Positions 1-5,732 of a stretch of 5,732 nt of DNA are shown here, piece by piece. The number at the start of each line of letters is the position of its first letter. The stretch's first letter is position 1. Made by a program: the position numbers and the translations under genes. The notes below the pieces were generated by a model. That model was not told the origin of the DNA and made no database searches. It worked only from the letters and a program-made list of their open reading frames with translations. This stretch comes from Piscirickettsiaceae bacterium (GTDB lineage Bacteria > Pseudomonadota > Gammaproteobacteria > Nitrosococcales > Methylophagaceae). The stretch covers positions 1 to 5,732 of the forward strand of contig JAUXFA010000092.1 of NCBI GenBank assembly GCA_030620285.1, written 5' to 3'.

Positions 1-5
1 ATTCC

Positions 6-800
6 TTACTTACAATTCTGTTGTCCAAGACTATCAAGACCACCTTTCACACCACGCAATGGTGCTTCGGCAGCAATTTTATTATCTTCAACAATCAACA
101 CTAGCTGGCGTAACTGTCCAGTTTCGCGAAAAGTAGCACCTGCTCCTTTTTGACCATCAAAGGCAATATCATTTTTCAAATAATTCAATATAACTGCAGC
201 ATCAATACTTTGCGTTCGCGCTACCGTATCTGATAACAATTTTACTGTCGCCCAACCCGCCCATGAATCATCATCCATTATCTCGCCATATGCTTTTGTA
301 AAACGAATATTTAGCTGGCTTGCTGCAAATTTTTTAAAATCTTTATGCCAACCTTGAACGATTGCTGTGGATTCCGGATTTTTTGCTAGCCACTGAGCAA
401 GTGCATCTTGCTTCATTTTTTGACTCGCAGAGATATTCAATACATTGGCTAAACAAGCTGAGCGTAAAACATCATCATCTGAACTAATATTAAATACCGG
501 CACATTGGCAAATTTTTCTGACCGAGCAACGTCTTGTATTTGTTTGGCATCTGCGGCTAATAAGACAGCGGTGACTGAATCTAATTGAAATAATTCATCA
601 ATCGTAACCGGCACTAAACTATATTTCTGTCCTAGGAACTCACCTTGTATATTGGCCTCATCAAGCCCTTGCTGCATCCCTAACCAAGCACTGCCTTCCG
701 TCGGCCCGACATAATGTAGACGAACATCAATTACGTCTGCCAATGCAGGCTGCATCACTAAACACAGTAAAACTAGCCACCCTTTTATTGCTCTTTGCAT
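6..800 (-). CDS. Periplasmic substrate-binding-like protein, PQQ-alcohol-dehydrogenase-associated family (short form)
   Basis: The 264-residue product starts with a clear Sec signal peptide: a basic N-terminus (MQRAIKGW), a hydrophobic core and a PALA|DV cleavage site after residue 21, so it should be periplasmic. I recognise it from memory as a relative of the ABC substrate-binding proteins that accompany PQQ-dependent alcohol oxidation. The similar parts are an opening HYVGPTEGSAWLG segment, a CLANVLNISAS segment near 116-125, DDSWAGWATVKLLSDTVART near 177-196, TFRETGQLRQ near 223-232, and a C-terminal LDSLG...C ending. Members are usually about 350-380 residues. This one appears to lack the central part after about residue 140. 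The Met at position 800 is preferred because it has a GGGGA ribosome-binding site and gives a standard signal peptide. Upstream in-frame ATGs at 866, 848 and 836 would add a polar extension. Cys116 and Cys263 could form a disulfide. Ligand unknown; family assignment moderately sure, gene reality very sure. Confidence 0.8.
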   Translation of the reverse strand: MQRAIKGWLVLLCLVMQPALADVIDVRLHYVGPTEGSAWLGMQQGLDEANIQGEFLGQKYSLVPVTIDELFQLDSVTAVLLAADAKQIQDVARSEKFANVPVFNISSDDDVLRSACLANVLNISASQKMKQDALAQWLAKNPESTAIVQGWHKDFKKFAASQLNIRFTKAYGEIMDDDSWAGWATVKLLSDTVARTQSIDAAVILNYLKNDIAFDGQKGAGATFRETGQLRQLVLIVEDNKIAAEAPLRGVKGGLDSLGQQNCK

Positions 801-805
801 TACTT

Positions 806-810
806 TCCCC
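806..810 (-). promoter_or_regulatory. Ribosome-binding site deciding the start of the binding-protein gene
   Basis: GGGGA lies on the minus strand five bases upstream of the ATG at 798-800. The in-frame ATGs at 848 and 836 lack a comparable site, and the one at 866 has only a weak GAG. This supports the start at 800. Confidence 0.6.
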
Positions 811-840
811 ACTGAAACATTAGCGTAAAAATTCATTATC

Positions 841-930
841 ACAGCCATAATACATCGTTTTCTCAAATAGATAATCAGGATTTTTTCCTAAATAACACCG
901 AAAAATCCTTTAATCAAACAAGATGGCTGT
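841..930 (-). repeat. Long-range 8-bp inverted repeat in the leader of the binding-protein gene
   Basis: ACAGCCAT at 841-848 is the exact reverse complement of ATGGCTGT at 923-930. The pair encloses the 9-bp inverted repeat at 877-909. A minus-strand transcript starting upstream of 930 could fold into an outer stem around an inner stem. An arm pair of this size can also arise by chance in a spacer of this length. Function is unproven. Confidence 0.35.
877..909. repeat. 9-bp perfect inverted repeat (potential leader hairpin)
   Basis: AGGATTTTT at 877-885 pairs perfectly with AAAAATCCT at 901-909, leaving a 15-base loop. A shorter competing hairpin exists inside it (AGGA at 877-880 with TCCT at 886-889). 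Neither strand has a T-run directly after the stem, so it does not look like an intrinsic terminator. It lies between the candidate promoter and the binding-protein gene. Confidence 0.45.
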
Positions 931-932
931 CA

Positions 933-938
933 ATTATA
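933..938 (-). promoter_or_regulatory. Candidate -10 element for the binding-protein gene
   Basis: The minus strand carries a perfect TATAAT here, which would place the transcript start near 926 and give a leader of about 125 bases to the ATG at 800. The -35 region is poor: the best match is TTGTAC at 953-958 with a short 14-base spacer. A TTGACA hexamer overlaps at 928-933, but its matching -10 (AAGGAT at 905-910) is weak. Promoter activity is a guess. Confidence 0.25.
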
Positions 939-1004
939 AGACGTTAGACTATGTACAAAGTTCAGAATACCTAAATTATTAGTCTCAACATAGACTTAAG
1001 CTTC

Positions 1005-1010
1005 TACAAT
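1005..1010 (+). promoter_or_regulatory. Candidate -10 element for the small plus-strand gene
   Basis: TACAAT matches five of six consensus bases and would start a transcript near 1017, about 80 bases before the ATG at 1097. No convincing -35 sits at the right distance. A short inverted repeat, AGTCT (981-985) with AGACT (992-996), lies just upstream and could be an operator or nothing. Confidence 0.2.
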
Positions 1011-1087
1011 TCTTGCTATCTCAAAAAATAGGGTTTTACTCGCTCAAGAAATCATATTGATTGCCGATAAGACTGAGTAACAATATT

Positions 1088-1091
1088 GAGG
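1088..1091 (+). promoter_or_regulatory. Ribosome-binding site of the small plus-strand gene
   Basis: GAGG lies five bases upstream of the ATG at 1097. This is why that ATG is chosen over the in-frame TTG at 1061, which has no comparable site. Confidence 0.6.
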
Positions 1092-1096
1092 TACTT

Positions 1097-1369
1097 ATGG
1101 AACAGTTAAATAAAAAAGCACAGGAATTGGACCTTAGAAATATCATGCAAGGGTTAGAAGAATTCGCCACCTTTGTGAGTTTTCAAAGCAATTATTCTGA
1201 TCTGCGCATTATCAGTGTCGAATCAGTTGAATCTGAAAAACAACAGCCCGCGGTTAAACAAAGAGCCCAAGTTCATCCTATAAGAAAAGCACAAACACAT
1301 GCTATGTCAGAGAACAAACATCTAACAAGCCACAAGTCACTGGCATTTCAAGATAGGCAAGTCCACTAA
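1097..1369 (+). CDS. Hypothetical small protein, about 90 residues, not recognised
   Basis: I do not recognise this 90-residue protein. Residues 1-30 look like one or two amphipathic helices (MEQLNKKAQELDLRNIMQGLEEF). A short hydrophobic stretch follows (LRIISVESVE), then a polar tail from about residue 48 rich in Gln, Lys, His and Ser that is probably unstructured. There is no signal peptide, membrane segment or cysteine, so a cytoplasmic location is likely. Support for a real gene: a GAGG ribosome-binding site at good spacing, an ATG start, and a strong terminator starting four bases after the TAA stop. The gene runs convergent to secF and divergent from the binding-protein gene. The tail uses more rare-type codons (AGA, AGG, ATA, CTA) than the front half. 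An in-frame TTG at 1061 would add 12 residues but is less likely. Confidence 0.6.
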   Translation: MEQLNKKAQELDLRNIMQGLEEFATFVSFQSNYSDLRIISVESVESEKQQPAVKQRAQVHPIRKAQTHAMSENKHLTSHKSLAFQDRQVH

Positions 1370-1372
1370 CAT

Positions 1373-1402
1373 AAAAAAGCCCGAATCAATCGGGCTTTTT
1401 TT
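1373..1402. terminator. Bidirectional rho-independent terminator
   Basis: GCCCGA (1379-1384) pairs with TCGGGC (1390-1395) around a 5-base loop. An A-run precedes the stem (1373-1378) and a T-run follows it (1396-1402), so either strand gives a GC stem followed by U residues. It sits between the convergent ends of the small gene (stop at 1369) and secF (stop at 1423) and should end transcription from both sides. Confidence 0.92.
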
Positions 1403-1422
1403 AACAGAATATAAGCGTTTGG

Positions 1423-2373
1423 CTACACTTGACTACCATCTTCATTAACCTCGGCACCCTCTTCTTTTTCGGGCGGCAATAAATCAGCTTTACTCACGCC
1501 CATCGCCAACACAGTATTACTGGCAATATAAATCGATGAGTAGGTACCCACAATAATTCCAAGTATTAATGCGATTGAGAAAGCATGAATGACTTCGCCA
1601 CCAAATACAAATAATGAAACAACAACCAATAATGTTGTCATCGATGTCATTAATGTTCTGCTCAATGTATCATTCAAAGCACGGTTGATAATTTCTTCCG
1701 GACTGCCTTTTCGTAACTTCAAAAAGGTTTCACGGATACGGTCAAACACTACAATCGTGTCGTTAAGCGAATAGCCTATTATTGCTAATATCGCCGCCAA
1801 TACCGTTAAATCAAAGTCCATCCGGAAAAGGGAAAAGATACCTAGCGTTATCAATACATCATGAATCAAGGCAACGACTGAACCAATCGCAAAGCGGTAT
1901 TCAAATCGCAATGACACATAGATCAATATGCCGATCAAGGCATATAACATTGCTAAACCACCTTGCTCTGTCAGCTCCTCACCAACTTGTGGACCAACAA
2001 ATTCCACTCGACGAACATCAATAGTAGAGGTATGTTCTGCTTGTAAAGCCATCACCACATCATTGCTCAATTCAGCCATATTCTCCGATTCAATAATCGG
2101 CAAACGAATCAATACTTCATATATAGAACCAAAGTTCTGAACAACGGCATCTTTGAAGTTTCCTTGCTCTAAGGTGCTACGAATCTTACTCAAATCCGCT
2201 TCTTCCTGATAAGCAACTTCAATCATGGTACCGCCAGTAAAGTCGATTCCAAAATTAAGACCTTGTGTCACCAGAGATACAATTGATGTCACAATTAATA
2301 GCGCTGAGAATAACGCCGCTATTTTACGTTTTCCCATAAAGTTGAAGTTTGTTTGTTCTTTCAAAAATTGCAT
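1423..2373 (-). CDS. secF: Protein translocase subunit SecF
   Basis: SecF is an inner-membrane partner of SecD and YajC. The complex binds SecYEG and uses the proton gradient to help pull exported proteins through to the periplasm. The 316-residue product (E. coli form 323) has TM1 near 17-37, the family motif FGIDFTGGT at 41-49, a periplasmic domain to about 130, and five further membrane segments between about 137 and 290. The conserved YSLNDTIVVFDRIRE motif at 201-215 includes the Asp at 205, equivalent to the acidic residue implicated in proton coupling in the SecDF family. The tail is acidic (PEKEEGAEVNEDGSQV). The start at 2373 is chosen for its ribosome-binding site and family-like N-terminus; an ATG 45 bases upstream overlaps the end of secD. 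The gap to secD is 10 bases. The gene is last in its operon and is followed by the terminator at 1373-1402. Confidence 0.96.
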   Translation of the reverse strand: MQFLKEQTNFNFMGKRKIAALFSALLIVTSIVSLVTQGLNFGIDFTGGTMIEVAYQEEADLSKIRSTLEQGNFKDAVVQNFGSIYEVLIRLPIIESENMAELSNDVVMALQAEHTSTIDVRRVEFVGPQVGEELTEQGGLAMLYALIGILIYVSLRFEYRFAIGSVVALIHDVLITLGIFSLFRMDFDLTVLAAILAIIGYSLNDTIVVFDRIRETFLKLRKGSPEEIINRALNDTLSRTLMTSMTTLLVVVSLFVFGGEVIHAFSIALILGIIVGTYSSIYIASNTVLAMGVSKADLLPPEKEEGAEVNEDGSQV

Positions 2374-2381
2374 AATGCTTA

Positions 2382-2386
2382 CCTTA
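2382..2386 (-). promoter_or_regulatory. secF ribosome-binding site overlapping the secD stop codon
   Basis: On the minus strand the secD stop TAA runs straight into GG, forming TAAGG, which lies eight bases before the secF ATG. Ribosomes finishing secD are thus placed to start secF. Coupled translation is inferred from this arrangement and fits equal subunit amounts. Confidence 0.6.
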
Positions 2387-4234
2387 AATTGACAAGGTCG
2401 GACGATTTTTACGTCCATAAATCAAATTGATGACTGCTCGTGTACCCATAATTGCGGTGAACATTGATGTCAAAATCCCGAATGATAATGTCACCGCAAA
2501 ACCCTTAATCGCCCCTGTACCAAATCCAAACAATACAATAGCCGCAATCAGAGTAGTAATATTGGCATCCGCAATCGTTGAAAATGCCTTGGCATAACCC
2601 GCATTAATGCTCGATTGAGGGCTATTCCCAATTCGTAATTCCTCACGGATCCGCTCAAAAATAAGTACATTCGCATCAACTGCCATACCGACAGTTAATA
2701 CAATGCCTGCAATACCCGGCAAGGTGAGTGTCGCTTGTAACATTGAGAGCAATGCCACAATTAAGACCAAGTTTGCCGCCAAGGCTAAATTCGCCACTGC
2801 ACCAAATACGCGATACCAAATCACCATAAAGATAAGGACAAATACAAAACCAATCATCACTGAAGCAAAACCTTGATCAATATTATCCTGACCAAGACTT
2901 GGACCGACCGTCCGTTCTTCAACAATTTCAATAGGGGCAGCTAAAGCACCAGCACGTAATAATAATGCTAAGTCACGCGCTTCCGATGTTGAATCCAATC
3001 CGGTAATTTGGAATCGCTTACTTAATTGATCTCGGATGGTGGCAACATTAATCACTTCTGGCAACTGGCGGCGGACTTTAACCATTTCACCATCAATTTC
3101 ACGCGTTTCTGATTTAGATTCAATAAACACTACTGCCATCGGATTACCGATATTGTCACGAGTCGCATTACTAAATGCGCGCGCACCTTTACCATCTAAG
3201 GTAATCGATACCGATGGTGAACCATTTTGATCTAATGTCGAGGCGGCATTAATAATATGTTCGCCTGTTAGCATCACTCGTTTATTTAATAGGAATGGTC
3301 GGCCATCTCGGTGATAATACAATTTTGAATTGGCTGGCACACGACCATCAACGGCATCTTGCACATCATGTTCAAAATCGACTAGTCGAAATTCTAATGT
3401 TGCCGTAGCGCCCAGAATTTTTTTCGCTTGAGCGGTATCTTGTACTCCCGGCAATTGCACCACAATGCGGTTATCACCTTGCTGCTGAACTGTTGGTTCT
3501 GCCACACCCAACTCATTAATACGATTTCGCAGGGTAATAATATTCTGCTGTAGTGCTAAGGATTTCGTTTCGCGGATCGCAACTTCGGTCAATTTAAGAA
3601 TAAGAGATGGTGTCACACTGTCTTCAACAATGTGTACATCAAGTTGAGGATAAGCATCTGACATCTTTTCTTCTGCTAAGTCGCGGTGCTCTTCACTGCG
3701 AAAACCCACTGTGACCTTTTTTGATTCACTTTGAATTTTTTTATAACGAATTTTTTCATCACGCAATAAAGTACGAAACTCACTGGCATAACCACTCAGT
3801 GACTTTTTAACCGCCGCATCCATGTCCACTTCCATCAGGAAATGCACACCACCACGAAGGTCCAAACCTAAGTTCATTGGCTCGGCACCAAATGCCGCTA
3901 ACCAAGCTGGTGTTGTTGGTGCCAAATTCAACGCAACAATATAGTCATCCTCAATCGCATTATCGATAATGTCTTTGGCTCTAAGTTGCAGATCTGCATC
4001 GGCAAATCGCACCATTAGGCGTTCATCTACCAACTCGGCTCGACTATAATTAATTGATTCAGCCTTAAGCGCTGCTTCTACTGTGCTCATCAATGCAAGA
4101 TCGATTTTGCCACTTCGATTTGCTGACACCTGCACTGCCGGATCATCATCAAATAAATTAGGCAACGCAAATAAGAGGCCTATCGCAATCACAGCGCCTA
4201 TCAATATATTTTTCCACAAGGGATAATGATTCAT
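2384..4234 (-). CDS. secD: Protein translocase subunit SecD
   Basis: SecD is the large subunit of the SecDF-YajC complex, which acts at SecYEG in the inner membrane and drives late steps of protein export with the proton gradient. The 616-residue product matches the E. coli form in length (615). It has TM1 at about 8-28 (starting YPLWKNILIG), a large periplasmic region from about 30 to 450, and five C-terminal membrane segments from about 455 to 600. Family motifs seen are NLGLDLRGGVHFLMEVD (121-137), RINELGVAEPTVQQQG (238-253), RIVVQLPGVQDTAQAKKIL (256-274), RAGALAAPIEIVEERTVGPS (427-446) and TVGMAVDANVLIFERIREEL (514-533). Asp520 corresponds to the conserved Asp519 of E. coli, needed for proton-coupled function. 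The start is the canonical one, with an AGGA site ten bases upstream. The gene follows yajC by 76 bases and precedes secF by 10. No frameshift or missing motif is visible. Confidence 0.97.
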   Translation of the reverse strand: MNHYPLWKNILIGAVIAIGLLFALPNLFDDDPAVQVSANRSGKIDLALMSTVEAALKAESINYSRAELVDERLMVRFADADLQLRAKDIIDNAIEDDYIVALNLAPTTPAWLAAFGAEPMNLGLDLRGGVHFLMEVDMDAAVKKSLSGYASEFRTLLRDEKIRYKKIQSESKKVTVGFRSEEHRDLAEEKMSDAYPQLDVHIVEDSVTPSLILKLTEVAIRETKSLALQQNIITLRNRINELGVAEPTVQQQGDNRIVVQLPGVQDTAQAKKILGATATLEFRLVDFEHDVQDAVDGRVPANSKLYYHRDGRPFLLNKRVMLTGEHIINAASTLDQNGSPSVSITLDGKGARAFSNATRDNIGNPMAVVFIESKSETREIDGEMVKVRRQLPEVINVATIRDQLSKRFQITGLDSTSEARDLALLLRAGALAAPIEIVEERTVGPSLGQDNIDQGFASVMIGFVFVLIFMVIWYRVFGAVANLALAANLVLIVALLSMLQATLTLPGIAGIVLTVGMAVDANVLIFERIREELRIGNSPQSSINAGYAKAFSTIADANITTLIAAIVLFGFGTGAIKGFAVTLSFGILTSMFTAIMGTRAVINLIYGRKNRPTLSI

Positions 4235-4310
4235 TTGTTAAACATCCTAAAAGATGACTTCCTTAATTTGAGGCATTTGCTCGAAAAATGAGGTATCGAG
4301 AGCTAAAGTC

Positions 4311-4646
4311 TCATAGTTTTTTTATCGTACCTTTTGGTAGCACTGAATTAATTGATTCACGGCGAACTTTAACATCAACGTTTTCTGCTATTTGAACAGT
4401 AATAGCATTGTCATTAATATTTATAATCTTGCCCATTAAACCACCATCAGTGACCACTTCATCGCCTTTCGTAAGTGCTGTTTGCATTTCACGGTGTTGC
4501 TTTGCACGCTTAGATTGAGGGCGAATCAACATAAAGTAAAAAAGCACTAATAAAACAATAGGAAAAGCAAAATCCATCAAACCGGGAGATGATGGTTGAC
4601 CAGCCGCTGCACCGGCAAAAGCTGGGGAGATTAAAAAATCAATCAT
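4311..4646 (-). CDS. yajC: Sec translocon accessory protein YajC
   Basis: YajC is a small single-pass inner-membrane protein that associates with SecD and SecF; it is abundant but not essential in E. coli. The 111-residue product (E. coli 110) has a short Ala/Gly/Pro-rich N-terminal segment, one membrane helix at about 25-41 (FAFPIVLLVLFYFMLIRP), the conserved basic RPQSKRAKQH motif at 42-51, and a small cytoplasmic beta domain containing GDEVVTDGGLMGKI (61-74). The start ATG has only a weak GAG-type ribosome-binding site. The gene lies 47 bases after tgt and 76 before secD, the usual gammaproteobacterial order. Confidence 0.96.
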   Translation of the reverse strand: MIDFLISPAFAGAAAGQPSSPGLMDFAFPIVLLVLFYFMLIRPQSKRAKQHREMQTALTKGDEVVTDGGLMGKIININDNAITVQIAENVDVKVRRESINSVLPKGTIKKL

Positions 4647-4678
4647 GATTCGTCACTCTAAGTAATAAAAAGAAAGCG

Positions 4679-4684
4679 ATTATA
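4679..4684 (-). promoter_or_regulatory. Possible internal -10 element upstream of yajC
   Basis: A perfect TATAAT on the minus strand lies in the 47-base tgt-yajC gap. The region 16-18 bases upstream has at most three matches to TTGACA, and there is no TGn extension, so an internal promoter for yajC-secDF is only a possibility. Confidence 0.2.
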
Positions 4685-4693
4685 CCCGTGATA

Positions 4694-5732
<1,039 letters not shown>

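Noticed and set aside
801..866. N-terminal extension of the binding-protein gene from the ATG at 866
   Set aside because: It would put 22 mostly polar residues before a standard signal peptide; the ATG at 800 has the best ribosome-binding site.
1061..1096. TTG-initiated 12-residue extension of the small plus-strand gene
   Set aside because: No ribosome-binding site precedes the TTG, while the ATG at 1097 has GAGG at ideal spacing.
1589..2140. Three open frames on the plus strand across secF
   Set aside because: They are antisense to a well-conserved secF, overlap each other, and have translations that look like no protein family.
3036..3230. Open frame on the plus strand inside secD
   Set aside because: It is antisense to the conserved SecD periplasmic region and has no start signal of note.
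4280..4300. Hairpin CTCGA/TCGAG between yajC and secD as a terminator or attenuator
   Set aside because: The stem is only 5 bp with an 11-base loop and no following T-run, so it is unlikely to stop transcription.

Overview
The window reads as chromosomal DNA from an AT-leaning gammaproteobacterium. The evidence is the conserved block tgt-yajC-secD-secF, in which SecD, SecF, YajC and Tgt are of the E. coli type in length and motif content. A methylotroph such as Methylophaga is a reasonable guess, because the left-hand gene resembles the substrate-binding proteins linked to PQQ-dependent alcohol oxidation. That genus assignment is inference only.

Right to centre (5732 down to 1423, all minus strand): a tgt gene cut by the window edge, then yajC, secD and secF, close together and in the same direction. 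Tgt installs the queuosine precursor in tRNA. YajC, SecD and SecF form the accessory complex of the SecYEG translocon, which uses the proton gradient to complete export of proteins. The secF ribosome-binding site overlaps the secD stop codon, so translation of the two subunits is probably coupled. The block ends at a strong hairpin terminator (1373-1402) with a T-run on both strands.

Centre (1097-1369, plus strand): a small unrecognised gene of about 90 codons converges on secF and shares that terminator. It has a good ribosome-binding site.

Left (6-800, minus strand): a complete gene for an exported periplasmic protein. It resembles the PQQ-alcohol-dehydrogenase-associated ABC substrate-binding family, but seems to lack about 110 residues from its middle. 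A ribosome-binding-like sequence at its stop codon suggests a further gene just beyond the left edge. The divergent spacer between this gene and the small gene (801-1096) holds candidate promoter elements and nested inverted repeats.

Most of the window is ordinary housekeeping sequence. I see no mobile element, CRISPR array, tRNA or rRNA, and no clear undescribed system. The points most worth a second look are the internally shortened binding protein, the unknown small gene and the structured spacer between them.
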